Positions 19,050 to 28,547 of a stretch of 64,000 nucleotides of DNA are shown here, piece by piece. The position numbers and the translations under genes are program-made. Below the pieces are notes generated by a model, which saw only the letters and a list, made by a program, of their open reading frames with translations, was not told the DNA's origin and ran no database searches. The stretch's first letter is position 1. The number at the start of each line of letters is the position of its first letter. The stretch covers positions 2,356,001 to 2,420,000 of the forward strand of contig NZ_CP013386.1 in assembly GCF_001523745.2 (NCBI RefSeq). The letters are read 5' to 3'. The stretch is from Burkholderia mayonis (lineage in GTDB: Bacteria; Pseudomonadota; Gammaproteobacteria; Burkholderiales; Burkholderiaceae).

Positions 19050-19979
19050 ATGCGGCGTCGCCCCTTCCTGCAATCCGCGATGCTCGCGTCGCTGTTCGCC
19101 ACCGGACTGCCGGCGACGCGAGCCGCGGCGCCGGCCCGCGCGCCCCGGCTCGTCGTGCTCGACTGGGGGCTCGTGGAGACGCTGCTTGCACTGGGCGTCA
19201 TACCCGCCGGCGTCGCCGAGATCGGCGCGTACAACGACAGTGTGGTCACGCCGCGCGTGCCCGCCCATGTACCCGACGTCGGACTGCGCCTCGCGCCGAG
19301 CCTCGAACTGCTCCAGCAGCTCGCGCCCGACCTGATCCTGATCAATTCGAGCCAGGAATCGCAGCGCGCGATGCTCGAACGCATCGCGCCGGTGCGCGCT
19401 TTCGCGGTGTATACGGATGCCGGCGCGCCGTACCGCCATTCGGAAAACGTCACGCTGCAACTGGCCGCACTGTGCGACCGCGCGAGCGCCGGACAGGCGC
19501 TGGTCGACGCGACCGCGCGCACGATCGCACAGGACAGCGCGCGTATCGCCGCGTACCGGCGCGCGATGCGGCCGCACGATGCATCGCGGCCGCTCTACCT
19601 GATACGTTTCTTCGACGGTCGTCATATCGGCATCTACGGCGCGCGCAGCCTGTTCCAAGACGTGATGGACGCACTCGGCGTCGCCAACGCGTGGCGCGGC
19701 CCGACCGACTACTGGGGCATCGGCGTGGCCGGCATCGAGCAGCTCGCCGCCACGCCCGACGCGAACGTGCTGTTCTTCGATCCGCTGCCCGCCGGCGTCG
19801 CGCGCACGCTCGCGGCGAATCGGCTGTGGCGCGCGCTGCCCGCGGTCCGCGCCGGACGCGTCGCGCCGCTGCCGCCGTTCTGGGGCTTCGGCATGCTGCC
19901 GTCGGCCGCCCGCTTCTCCCGCCTGCTGACTGCGTCGTTCAAGCAGGCAGGCACGCCGGACGCGCGGAGCAGGACATGA
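19050..19979 (+). CDS. Periplasmic iron-siderophore binding protein (FhuD-like)
   Basis: Substrate-binding protein of 309 residues for the FhuC/FhuB-type importer. The N-terminus MRRRPFLQSAMLASLFATG resembles a twin-arginine-like signal, as in many FhuD proteins; cleavage is likely after ATRAAA. The helical-backbone type III binding fold is indicated by LVVLDWGLVETLLALGVIP and DVGLRLAPSLELLQQLAPDL. Its stop overlaps the permease start (ATGA), showing tight coupling. It should hand the ferric siderophore to the permease. Confidence 0.9.
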   Translation: MRRRPFLQSAMLASLFATGLPATRAAAPARAPRLVVLDWGLVETLLALGVIPAGVAEIGAYNDSVVTPRVPAHVPDVGLRLAPSLELLQQLAPDLILINSSQESQRAMLERIAPVRAFAVYTDAGAPYRHSENVTLQLAALCDRASAGQALVDATARTIAQDSARIAAYRRAMRPHDASRPLYLIRFFDGRHIGIYGARSLFQDVMDALGVANAWRGPTDYWGIGVAGIEQLAATPDANVLFFDPLPAGVARTLAANRLWRALPAVRAGRVAPLPPFWGFGMLPSAARFSRLLTASFKQAGTPDARSRT

Positions 19980-21994
19980 ACATCGCCAGCCTGCGCGCCT
20001 CGCGCATTCCATCGGGTTCGTGGCTGCCGCCGCTGTGCACGGCGATCGCACTGACGATCGCCGTCGCGCTCAGCATCGTCAGCCTGTCGGCCCTGCTGCC
20101 GCCCGCGCTCTGGTGGCGCGCGCTGTGGTCGCCGGATGCGCGCGACCTTCACCAGATCGTCGTTCACGACAGCTGGTTGCCGCGCCTGCTCGTGAGCTGG
20201 CTGTGCGGCGCCGTGCTGGGGCTCGCCGGCACGGTCTTCCAGCAGGTCCTGCGCAATCCGCTCGCCGAGCCGATGACCCTCGGCGTGTCCGCCGGCGCGC
20301 AGCTCGCGCTGACCGTGGCGACGCTGTGGGCGCCCGTTCTGCTCGATGCATCGCAATGGATCGCCTTCGGCGGCGCGCTGCTCGCCGCGCTGATCGTGTT
20401 CGGCCTGTCCTGGCGCAGCGGCCTCGCACCAGCCGGCGTCGCGGTCGCGGGGCTCGTGGTCACGCTGTATTGCGGTTCGATCGGCGTCGCGTTGCAACTG
20501 TTCTACGCGCCCTACCTGCGCGGCTTGTTCATCTGGGGCGGCGGTTCGCTCGTCCAGCAGGACTGGAGCAACGTGGCACTGCTCGCGTCGCGTCTCGCGA
20601 TCGGCGGCCTGTTCGCGTTCCTGCTGCTGAAGCCCATGACGCTGTTCGGGCTCGACGACGCCAACGCGCGCGGCCTCGGCCTGCCGCTGCAGCGCATGCG
20701 GCTGGCGGCGCTGGCGCTGGCGGTGGCGCTGAGCGCGGCGGTCGTGGGCGCTGTCGGCGTGATCGGCTTCGTCGGCCTCGCGGCGCCCGCGCTCGCGCAG
20801 ATGTCCGGGGCACGGCGCCTGCCGAAGCGCCTGGTGATCGCGCCGCTTTATGGCGCGCTGCTGCTCTGGCTCGCGGATCAGGCCGTGCAGCAGCTTTCCG
20901 GCGTCATGGGCGACCTGATTCCGACCGGCGCGGCGACGGCGCTGTTCGGCGCACCACTGATGCTGCTGCTTCTCGCCCGCCTTCATCGCGCCACACGGCT
21001 ACCCGCTCGCAACACGGATGCGAGCCGCGCTCGCATCGTCGACGCCTCGACGCTGCGCCGACGCGCGCTCGGGCTCGTGCTGCTGACGATCGCGGCAGGC
21101 GTGCTGGCGCTGGACTTCGGTCGCGACGCGTACGGCTGGCATTTCAGTGCGCTTGCCGAACTGTCCCGCGTCGCCGTCTGGCGCGTGCCGCGCGCCGTCG
21201 CCGCGGCGGCGGCCGGTGCGATGCTCGCGGTCGCCGGCACGCTGATGCAGCGCCTGACCGGCAACCCGCTCGCGAGCCCCGACGTGCTCGGCGTGAGCGG
21301 CGGCGCGGCGCTCGGCCTGATCGTGCTCGTGGTCGGCGGCTACGACACCGGGCACGCCGCGCGCATCGCCGCGACGGCAGCCGGCGCGTTGACCGCCCTG
21401 CTCTCGATCCTGTGGTTTTCGCAGCGCTCGCGGTTTGCGCCCGACCGCGTGCTGCTCGCCGGCATCGCCATCGGCGCACTGTTCCAGGCAGTCGTCGCCG
21501 TCGCGATCGCGAGCGGCGGCGAGCGCGCGACCGCGCTGCTGCAATGGCTGGCCGGCTCGACCTATACGATCACGCCCGGCGACGCGATGCACGCCGCCGC
21601 ACTGACCATCGCGTTGTGCGCGCTGGCGCCGCTGTGCGATCGCTGGCTGCAGATCCTGCCGCTCGGCGACGCGTCGGCGCGCGCGCTTGGCGTCGCCACG
21701 CGCGGCGCCCGCTTCGTGCTGCTGATGCTCGTCGCCCTGCTGACCGCCGCCGCCACGCTGGTCGTCGGGCCGCTGTCGTTCGTCGGCCTGACTGCGCCTC
21801 ACTTCGCGCACCTGCTGGGTGCGCGCCGGCCGGGCCAGCAGGCGCTGCTGGCCGCGCTGATCGGCATGTTGATCGTCGTCGTTTCCGACTGGCTGGGCCG
21901 CGCGCTGCTGATGCCGCGCGAGTTGCCCGCCGGCCTCGTCGCGACGCTGATCGGCGCCCCTTATCTGATGTGGCTGCTCAGCCGGCGCCGCTAA
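19976..21994 (+). CDS. Fused iron-siderophore ABC permease (FhuB-like, two halves)
   Basis: Inner-membrane permease of 672 residues made of two tandem FecCD-type halves, as in FhuB, so no second permease gene is needed. Half 1 spans about 1-330 (RLLVSWLCGAVLGLAGTVFQ, NPLAEPMTLGVSAGAQ, GVIGFVGLAAPALAQ) and half 2 about 345-672 (RAVAAAAAGAMLAVAGTLMQ, NPLASPDVLGVSGGAALG, GPLSFVGLTAPHFAHLLGAR). The paired NPLA-P-x-LGVS(A/G)GA motifs are the family hallmark. The ATG at 19976 overlaps the stop of the binding-protein gene by 4 bp. The exporter gene follows after 32 bp. Confidence 0.93.
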   Translation: MNIASLRASRIPSGSWLPPLCTAIALTIAVALSIVSLSALLPPALWWRALWSPDARDLHQIVVHDSWLPRLLVSWLCGAVLGLAGTVFQQVLRNPLAEPMTLGVSAGAQLALTVATLWAPVLLDASQWIAFGGALLAALIVFGLSWRSGLAPAGVAVAGLVVTLYCGSIGVALQLFYAPYLRGLFIWGGGSLVQQDWSNVALLASRLAIGGLFAFLLLKPMTLFGLDDANARGLGLPLQRMRLAALALAVALSAAVVGAVGVIGFVGLAAPALAQMSGARRLPKRLVIAPLYGALLLWLADQAVQQLSGVMGDLIPTGAATALFGAPLMLLLLARLHRATRLPARNTDASRARIVDASTLRRRALGLVLLTIAAGVLALDFGRDAYGWHFSALAELSRVAVWRVPRAVAAAAAGAMLAVAGTLMQRLTGNPLASPDVLGVSGGAALGLIVLVVGGYDTGHAARIAATAAGALTALLSILWFSQRSRFAPDRVLLAGIAIGALFQAVVAVAIASGGERATALLQWLAGSTYTITPGDAMHAAALTIALCALAPLCDRWLQILPLGDASARALGVATRGARFVLLMLVALLTAAATLVVGPLSFVGLTAPHFAHLLGARRPGQQALLAALIGMLIVVVSDWLGRALLMPRELPAGLVATLIGAPYLMWLLSRRR

Positions 21995-22026
21995 ATCCGG
22001 AACCCGAGAGAAACGAGGAACATTCG

Positions 22027-23730
22027 ATGCTTGCAGAACTTTTCGGACTGCTCAAACGACTCTGGCCAATCAGCGCGCTCGCCACCACCATGGGCGCGGC
22101 GAGCGGCATCGCGACCGCAGCGCTGCTTGCCGTCACCAACCGTTCGCTGCACGACGACACCGCCTCCCTGCCCGCGCTGCTGTGGGGCTTCACCGGTCTG
22201 TGCGCGCTCGCGCTCGTCGGCGAGATCGTCTCGGACATCGGCAACAACCTCGTCGGCCAGCGCGTGATTGCGGCACTACGCCGGGATCTGTGCGAGAAGA
22301 TCATCGCCGCGCCGGTCAGCCAGATCGAACAGTTCCGCACGCATCGGCTCGTCACCGCGTTGAACCAGGACATCGACACGATCAGTGCTTTCGCCTTCCT
22401 GTTCTCCAGCCTGGCGATCGCGACCGCGACGATTATCGGATGCCTCGGCTACCTGTTCTTCCTGTCGCCCACGATGCTGCTCGTCGCGCTGGTCGCGATC
22501 GCGTTCGGCTCGATCGTGCAGGCACTGGCCCGACGCGTCGGCATCCGCCGCTTCGGCGCGGCGCGCGATGCGGAAGACCGCTTGCAGAAGCACTATCGCT
22601 CGATCACGGACGGCGCGAAGGAGTTGCGCCTGAACAGCCCGCGCCGCCGCTTCGTGTACGGACACGAACTGTCGGGCACGATCGACGCGATCAGCCGTCT
22701 GCGGGTTCGCGCCGCCAACGTATTCGTCAGTGCGAACGCGTTCGGCTCGCTGCTGTTCTTCTTCGTCGTCGGCCTGATGCTCGCATTGCAGCGCTGGTCG
22801 CCCGACGCCGACCGGGCGGTCGTGACCGGCTTCGTGCTGGTACTGCTGTACATGAAAGGGCCAATCCAGGAGATCGTCGCGGCCCTGCCGTCGATCGGAC
22901 GCGCGCAGGTCGCGTTCCAGCGCATCACGGACTTGTCTGCCCGCTTCTCGACCCGCGAACCGTCGCTCGTCGATGGCAACCCGGCGGCCGATACCGCGCT
23001 GCGCAACGGTGCATTCGGCACCCTCTCGCTCACCGATGCCCATTACCGCTTCGCACAGCCGCAAGACGAGCGCGACACACCGGTTCATGGCGGCGGCGGA
23101 TTCGAGCTCGGGCCGCTCAGCCTGACGATCGAGCGCGGCGAAACGCTCTTCATCGTCGGCGAGAACGGCTGCGGCAAGACAACGCTGATCAAGCTGCTGC
23201 TCGGTCTTTACCGGCCCGACGCCGGGCAATTGCGGCTCGACGGAAAACCCGTGGGCGACGAGCAACTTGACGCGTATCGCCAGCTGTTCTCGGCTGTGTT
23301 CTCGGACTACTATCTGTTCGACACGCTGCTGCCCGGCGAAGCCGACATCACCGCCGAGGCGCAACGCTATCTGGAGCGCCTCGGAATCGCTCACAAAGTC
23401 GCCATCCGCGACGGCGCATTCTCCACCACGGATCTGTCGACGGGCCAGCGTAAACGGCTCGCGCTGGTGCACGCCTATCTCGAACGCCGCCCCGTGATGG
23501 TGCTCGACGAATGGGCGGCCGACCAGGACCCGACGTTCCGGCGCATTTTCTACACAGAGATCCTGCCGGACCTGAAACGCCAGGGCAAAACGCTGATCGT
23601 GATCTCCCACGACGACCGCTATTTCGGCGCCGCCGATCGCTACATCCGTCTCGACGAAGGTCGCATCGTCGAGGAAGTCCGGCTGCAGCGCGTCGAACCT
23701 GCCGCGCCTGCGGCCGCACGCGTGTCCTGA
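22027..23730 (+). CDS. PvdE/SyrD-type peptide exporter (ABC transmembrane-ATPase fusion)
   Basis: Half-size ABC exporter of 567 residues: about six membrane helices (1-320, with FLFSSLAIATATIIGCLGYL and FGSLLFFFVVGLMLAL) fused to an ATPase domain. The ATPase has Walker A GENGCGKTT, a modified signature LSTGQRKRLALVHAYLERR, Walker B VMVLDEWAADQDP (the DEWAADQDP form is typical of the cyclic-peptide/PvdE/SyrD group) and HDDRYF. In pyoverdine and ornibactin loci this family moves the acylated peptide precursor from cytoplasm to periplasm. Followed 46 bp later by an acylase gene, it fits a precursor-export and periplasmic-maturation route. Confidence 0.9.
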   Translation: MLAELFGLLKRLWPISALATTMGAASGIATAALLAVTNRSLHDDTASLPALLWGFTGLCALALVGEIVSDIGNNLVGQRVIAALRRDLCEKIIAAPVSQIEQFRTHRLVTALNQDIDTISAFAFLFSSLAIATATIIGCLGYLFFLSPTMLLVALVAIAFGSIVQALARRVGIRRFGAARDAEDRLQKHYRSITDGAKELRLNSPRRRFVYGHELSGTIDAISRLRVRAANVFVSANAFGSLLFFFVVGLMLALQRWSPDADRAVVTGFVLVLLYMKGPIQEIVAALPSIGRAQVAFQRITDLSARFSTREPSLVDGNPAADTALRNGAFGTLSLTDAHYRFAQPQDERDTPVHGGGGFELGPLSLTIERGETLFIVGENGCGKTTLIKLLLGLYRPDAGQLRLDGKPVGDEQLDAYRQLFSAVFSDYYLFDTLLPGEADITAEAQRYLERLGIAHKVAIRDGAFSTTDLSTGQRKRLALVHAYLERRPVMVLDEWAADQDPTFRRIFYTEILPDLKRQGKTLIVISHDDRYFGAADRYIRLDEGRIVEEVRLQRVEPAAPAAARVS

Positions 23731-23776
23731 CGATCTTCCGCCTCATCGGCACGTTACCCCGACCGTAAAGAATCTC

Positions 23777-26239
23777 ATGCCGTCGAAACTACCGTCACGC
23801 CGCAATCGTTTTCTTCGCTGGTTCGCATGTGTGCCCCTCGCGCTCGGATTGCAAAGCTGCGTCCATCCGGGCGGCGAGCACCCTGTCTCCGACACCCGTT
23901 ATCAGGTGCAGATTCGCCGTACCGCCCTCGGCATTCCGCACCTGAAGGCCGACGATTGGGGCAGCCTCGGCTACGGCTACGGCTACGTGCAGGCACAGGA
24001 CAATCTGTGCACGATGGCCGAGAGCTTCGTCACGTATCGCGGCGAACGCTCGCGCTATTTTGGCGCCAATGCCCGTCCCAGCGACCAGGCAACCTTCGGG
24101 CAACCGGACAATCTCGATGCGGATTTCTTCTTCCGTTTCGTCGACGACGATGCGGCCGTCGCGCGCTACCGGCGCGCGCAGACCCGCGACATGCGCGCGC
24201 TGATCGACGGATTTGCCGAAGGCTACAACCGCTATCTCGACGATCTTGCCCACGCCGCCGTGCCTGCGGCGCATGGCGCATGCCGCTCAGCGCCCTGGGT
24301 GGGCAGAATCACCAGCGCAGATGTGTATCGGCGCCTGTATGCGGCGAATCTGGCGGGTGGAGAAGCCCGCTTTGCCAGCGCGATCGCGACGGCAGTAGCG
24401 CCAACGGCCCCGGCAGCCGCTACGCTGGGCGCCCGCCCCCTGCGCGGCAACCGGCCGGCCGGCGCCCTCGCCAGCGATGCACCACTGCCCTACGTCGGCG
24501 GACACGCCGGAATCGGCAGCAACGCCCTCGCATTCGGCGCCGATGCCACCCGGAACAGCAGTGCACTGCTGCTCGGCAATCCGCACTGGTTCTGGACCGG
24601 ACCCGACCGCTTCTACCAGGCGCAGTTGACGATTCCCGGCAAACTTGACGTGAGCGGCGTGTCCTTTCTCGGCGTCCCTCTGATCGTCATCGGCTTCAAC
24701 CGAAACGTTGCGTGGACGCATACGGTGTCGACCGCAAAGCGTTTCGGCCTGTTCAGACTGAAGCTCGCGCCGGGCTCGCCGACCACGTATGTCTACGACG
24801 GCCGCGTCGAGGCGATGACGGCGACCCGCATCCAGGTCGCCGTGCGTGCCGCAGACGGCTCGCTTCAGACGGTCTCGCGCACGCTGTACCGTTCGAGATT
24901 CGGTCCGCTCGTCAATCTCGGTTCAATGTCGCCCGCGCTCGCCTGGAACACGCAGCAGGCCTTCGCGATACGCGACGTCAACGCCGACAATTTCCGCGTG
25001 TTCGAAAACTTCCTCGAATGGGACCAGGCAAGCTCGCTTGACGATTTCATTCGCATCCAGCGGAAGAACGCGGCTGTACCTTGGGTGAATACGCTCGCGA
25101 TCGGACGTGGCGATCCGCGCGCGTGGTATGCGGACATCGGCGCGGTTCCCGATGCGCCGGACGCGCTCATCCAACGTTGCACGCCGTCGACCGGCGTGGC
25201 GATCGCGCATGTGATGCCGGGCGTGCCGGTGCTTGACGGCTCGAACACCGCGTGCAATTGGCAAGTCGACACGCGTTCAGTTCAAGCCGGGGCGCTCCCG
25301 GCCGAACAGATGCCGAGCCTGCTACGGCGCGATTATGTCGGCAACTTCAACGGCAGTTACTGGCTCGCCAACCCAGCGACGCCCCTGACGGGCTATGCCC
25401 GGATCGTCGGCCAGACGGATGTGCCGCAATCATTGCGCACACGCCTCGGCCACGCGATCGCCATGCGCCTTCAGGCCGACCCGGAGGGCGTGTCGGCCAA
25501 CGCGCTGGGCAGTGCCGCGCTCGACAGCACGTCAATGTCGGCTCGACTCTACAAGAAGCCTGTCCTCGATCGCCTGTGCGGTAACACGCGACCGGCCGAA
25601 GCATCGCCCGACGAGCTTCGCGAAGCATGCGCCGTGCTCGCCGCATGGAACGACACCGGCGCCAGCGATGCAGCCGGTGCCGCTCTGTGGGACGCGCTGT
25701 GGCGGCGCCTGCTGCTGATCCCGCCCGAACAGCTTTATGCCGTACCGTTCGATCCAAGCCGGCCGCTGGCGACGCCTGCCGGCATCGCCGCCGCCCCTGC
25801 CCAGCTCGCCGCCGCGCTGCACGAAGCCATCGCGGTGCTGCGCAATGCGGGTATCGCGCTTGACGCGCCGCGCGACGCAACGCTGTACGTGCAGCGCAAG
25901 AACGAGCGCATCGCACTGTTCGGCGGGTGCGATGCAGCCGGCTATTTCACGGCGGCCTGCGTGTCCGGTCAGCCGGATCCGCACGCGTCACCCGCCAGCG
26001 GGACATTGCTCGGCAACACCTATCTGCAGATCGTATCGTTCGCAGACGATGGCGTCTCCGCGCGGACGCTGCTCGCCTCTTCCGAGTCCGACGACTCCGA
26101 TTCGCCGCACTACGCTGACGGCACGCGCGCGTATGCCGCGAAGCGCTGGCTGCAGGTGCCATTTTCCGACGCGGCAATCGAACGCGATCCGATGCTGATC
26201 ACGCACCGATTGACTTCGCGCGACATACCGTCTCGCTAG
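23777..26239 (+). CDS. Penicillin-acylase-family Ntn hydrolase (PvdQ-like)
   Basis: Exported amidase precursor of 820 residues. The N-terminus has a hydrophobic leader (FACVPLALGLQSC) that could end in a lipobox Cys; its LQSC form is imperfect. The small subunit (TALGIPHLKADDWGSLGYG, YVQAQDNL) is followed by the self-processing junction GIG/SNAL, with the new N-terminal nucleophile Ser248. The large subunit shows GNPHWFW, NVAWTHTVS and GSYWLANPATPL, all family landmarks. PvdQ removes the fatty acyl chain from the pyoverdine precursor; placed straight after a PvdE-type exporter, this enzyme likely deacylates the siderophore precursor here. An acyl-homoserine-lactone acylase is the alternative reading. 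Confidence 0.9.
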   Translation: MPSKLPSRRNRFLRWFACVPLALGLQSCVHPGGEHPVSDTRYQVQIRRTALGIPHLKADDWGSLGYGYGYVQAQDNLCTMAESFVTYRGERSRYFGANARPSDQATFGQPDNLDADFFFRFVDDDAAVARYRRAQTRDMRALIDGFAEGYNRYLDDLAHAAVPAAHGACRSAPWVGRITSADVYRRLYAANLAGGEARFASAIATAVAPTAPAAATLGARPLRGNRPAGALASDAPLPYVGGHAGIGSNALAFGADATRNSSALLLGNPHWFWTGPDRFYQAQLTIPGKLDVSGVSFLGVPLIVIGFNRNVAWTHTVSTAKRFGLFRLKLAPGSPTTYVYDGRVEAMTATRIQVAVRAADGSLQTVSRTLYRSRFGPLVNLGSMSPALAWNTQQAFAIRDVNADNFRVFENFLEWDQASSLDDFIRIQRKNAAVPWVNTLAIGRGDPRAWYADIGAVPDAPDALIQRCTPSTGVAIAHVMPGVPVLDGSNTACNWQVDTRSVQAGALPAEQMPSLLRRDYVGNFNGSYWLANPATPLTGYARIVGQTDVPQSLRTRLGHAIAMRLQADPEGVSANALGSAALDSTSMSARLYKKPVLDRLCGNTRPAEASPDELREACAVLAAWNDTGASDAAGAALWDALWRRLLLIPPEQLYAVPFDPSRPLATPAGIAAAPAQLAAALHEAIAVLRNAGIALDAPRDATLYVQRKNERIALFGGCDAAGYFTAACVSGQPDPHASPASGTLLGNTYLQIVSFADDGVSARTLLASSESDDSDSPHYADGTRAYAAKRWLQVPFSDAAIERDPMLITHRLTSRDIPSR

Positions 26240-26268
26240 GCATCATCGTGCATGAAGGAGGAAATCGC

Positions 26269-27093
26269 ATGCTCCCGCGAGTCTCTTCGTCGGCGCCCTC
26301 GCCGATGCATCAAGTGATACGCGAATGCTCACCCGACGTGATGATCGACGCCAACACATTCGCCTTTTATCCTCAGCGCCTGACTCGGCAATACCCGGCC
26401 GAACTTCGTCCACCTCACGCAGGCGAACTGCATCTCTGGCGATTCCGTTACGGATGGCTTCCGGTGACAGTGCAGAAAGGCGAAAGCTGGCTCTCCGAGA
26501 GCGAACGTGAACGGGCGAGACTGGGACCCAATGCTGCACTGCTCAAGCGATTCATCGCCGGACGCGTGGTGCTGCGCTGGATCGCATCGAACTTGCTGGA
26601 CATGGATCCGCGAGACGTGCAACTCGTCGATGGCCAGGCAACCCATCCCGGCATCCGGTTCCTGACGGACTCGGAACCGCTATGTGCGGACATCGCATAC
26701 GGCGGCATCTGGATCGTGATCGGCGTTGCATCGACCGCACTGGGGATCGGCATTACGATGCCGATACCTGGCGTTACTGCCGTGCTACCAGAGGGCGCCA
26801 GATCGAGCGTATGGACCATGACCATGCCGGATCATGTCACGGAAGCGCGTCGACATGCGGGCCATTCGCAACAGCAGGCCCGTTTGCACAGCTTGCTCGG
26901 CGCATCGAAAGATTTGCCGGCTGACGTTGCTCAATGCTCGTTAAGTAGTGTAGCGAGTGCTCGCTTCGTGACGGTCGAGGCAACTCAGCGCTGGCATGTC
27001 ATCGATGTCCCCATGCCTGGAGAGATCCGAGCTGCCGTATCTGTTGCGCAATCGGTGACGGAAATACGTGCGTTCGGTTGGAAAAAGATCTGA
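26269..27093 (+). CDS. Phosphopantetheinyl-transferase-like protein with degraded active site
   Basis: Protein of 274 residues. The ATG at 26269 is chosen because a strong AAGGAGG sits 8 bp before it; an in-frame GTG at 26248 is less likely. The N-terminal half matches Sfp-type PPTases: GELHLWRFRY, LSESERERARLG, then KRFIAGRVVLRWIASNLLDM and a DPRDVQL segment. The C-terminal half should hold the FN-SHS loop and the metal-binding G-D-E motif, but reads IAYGGIWIVIGVAS and GIGITMPIP, so the Asp and Glu ligands are missing. It may be an inactive relative kept for another role, or a decaying gene. It is the last gene of the siderophore block, 29 bp after the acylase, so it is probably co-transcribed. 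Confidence 0.7.
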   Translation: MLPRVSSSAPSPMHQVIRECSPDVMIDANTFAFYPQRLTRQYPAELRPPHAGELHLWRFRYGWLPVTVQKGESWLSESERERARLGPNAALLKRFIAGRVVLRWIASNLLDMDPRDVQLVDGQATHPGIRFLTDSEPLCADIAYGGIWIVIGVASTALGIGITMPIPGVTAVLPEGARSSVWTMTMPDHVTEARRHAGHSQQQARLHSLLGASKDLPADVAQCSLSSVASARFVTVEATQRWHVIDVPMPGEIRAAVSVAQSVTEIRAFGWKKI

Positions 27094-27282
27094 GCGTCCG
27101 TTTACTACATCGCGCAGCGGGCCGCACTTGTTCGGCATACGCGGGACGTGGCTGCTGGCGGGGCGAAATGCATTCGTTGTTCGCCCCACGAGTGCGCCCG
27201 GAGCACGGGCAGCGAAGCGCGAATAATCTCCGCGGACGACCACACCATCTGGACGAGAGCGTCGGACGACTGACTCTACACC

Positions 27283-27483
27283 CTATTTTCGGCTTCCGCC
27301 GTCGTCACCGAGGTCCTTGAGGCGCTTTTTGAGCTTCTGGTTCTGGATCACGAGCAGCGTGAGAGCAGTCAGCGTCGCGACTGGAAAAAACCATTCGCCA
27401 GAGTAATGTAGCAACGCCCATACGACCGCCGTAATCACGATCGCGAAGGCGATCAGCGCCAATCTGTCGATGAGCCGGTTCAT
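27283..27483 (-). CDS. Small two-helix membrane protein
   Basis: Predicted 66-residue inner-membrane protein of unknown function, read from the ATG at 27483; an in-frame TTG lies 12 bp upstream. Two hydrophobic segments (LALIAFAIVITAVVWALLHY and FFPVATLTALTLLVI) are followed by a charged tail KKRLKDLGDD that should face the cytoplasm. It is convergent with the siderophore block. No family assignment is possible by eye. Confidence 0.5.
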   Translation of the reverse strand: MNRLIDRLALIAFAIVITAVVWALLHYSGEWFFPVATLTALTLLVIQNQKLKKRLKDLGDDGGSRK

Positions 27484-27789
27484 GCTGCCACTCAATATGA
27501 ACGCGTCCCGTTTGCAACGGTTTTCGTGTGGTCAGACTTGACAGGATGGGCTGCAGCTCTATACCCGGCCTTGTTGCAGCCGATACTGCCCGCTGCGGGC
27601 CCCTATGAAATACGCTGACTCGCACCTCATTCTCCTGGCGAGCTCGAAGCTCTACACGGCATGCAGGTTTAGCGAGTCCCGGTCCTACCTGGCTTGTCAT
27701 CACACTCGATTACTGCGCAACCTTTCGACGTTCACCCTGTGTTTAGGCAAAGCTGAACAAGCGTCTGCATCCATGATGTCATCAAGAGT
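27484..27789. other. Gap with no recognised gene
   Basis: About 300 bp between the small membrane gene and the end of the treble-clef gene. Short frames exist but none has convincing composition or homology. No tRNA, repeat or clear terminator was seen. Confidence 0.5.
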
Positions 27790-28542
27790 TCAAAGCGAAT
27801 TGATCATGAACGAAGCGTTACTTGCTCGTTTTCGGGCACCCTGGGCCGAGTTCAAGGGCCTGGAGCCCGACGACACGACCTCCTCGCCGATCAACCTGTC
27901 GTAGAGCGCCGCCGTCGACATGTCGACCGCCACGTCCGGACACTGCGCTTGGCTCGGCGCAAATTCATGCTGCAACTGCTTGAGATCGGGCAACTCACCG
28001 ACTGTGAGCAACGCCTCAAGCCGCTCGGCAAGAACGGCCTCGACGCCATGATTATACGTGTCAGTGAGACAACGACCGCCGCGCTCCGTCGCCGCGTCAT
28101 GAAGACGTTCCAAGCCATCGGAATGGAGAAGCTCAGCAGCCAACTCGTTTTTGGCACATCGTGGACAGCCATGGCCGTCTAGAATCTTGCGCGCCTCGGT
28201 AGTCCATTCGTGTCCAGAACGACAGGTGAAATGTTGCCGCGCCGTTTGACCGAGGTAGGTTCCCTCATGACAAACAAGACCGCGTTCACTCGGTAGCTCC
28301 CGAAAGCGGTCCTGCACGCGCATTTGCTCGCACTCGAGGCAAGTTATCGTGCCTCGCATCGCGACCGTGCCTATGCGAGTGACGTCATGGCCCGACGCGC
28401 AGCGGAATTCATAGTAGGACTTCAGCCCGCGCCATTCGAGCGTCAGAAGCGTAAGCCCCCGTTCAGCGGCAACCTCGACCAGACGGGCATATGCAACATC
28501 GGGCTTGCGACGTGTACGTGTCGGAGAAGTGCCTTGGCTCAT
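27790..28542 (-). CDS. Treble-clef/zinc-ribbon repeat protein following bcpB
   Basis: Predicted 250-residue protein with two repeats of a Cys/His unit. The first is FRCASGHDVTRIG...TCLECEQ; the second is FTCRSGHEWTTEARKILDG followed by GCPRCAKN, the C-x-x-G-H...C-x-x-C pattern of treble-clef zinc-binding proteins. A third, degenerate copy (GRCLTDTYNHG) lacks its cysteines. The function is unknown; such modules often bind nucleic acid. The ATG is 5 bp after the bcpB stop, so it is co-translated with the CDI genes. The same first codons (MSQG) occur 5 bp after the second bcpB at 51931, where the gene has been destroyed, so it was probably a standard member of this locus type. Confidence 0.65.
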   Translation of the reverse strand: MSQGTSPTRTRRKPDVAYARLVEVAAERGLTLLTLEWRGLKSYYEFRCASGHDVTRIGTVAMRGTITCLECEQMRVQDRFRELPSERGLVCHEGTYLGQTARQHFTCRSGHEWTTEARKILDGHGCPRCAKNELAAELLHSDGLERLHDAATERGGRCLTDTYNHGVEAVLAERLEALLTVGELPDLKQLQHEFAPSQAQCPDVAVDMSTAALYDRLIGEEVVSSGSRPLNSAQGARKRASNASFMINSL

Positions 28543-28547
28543 TGTCT

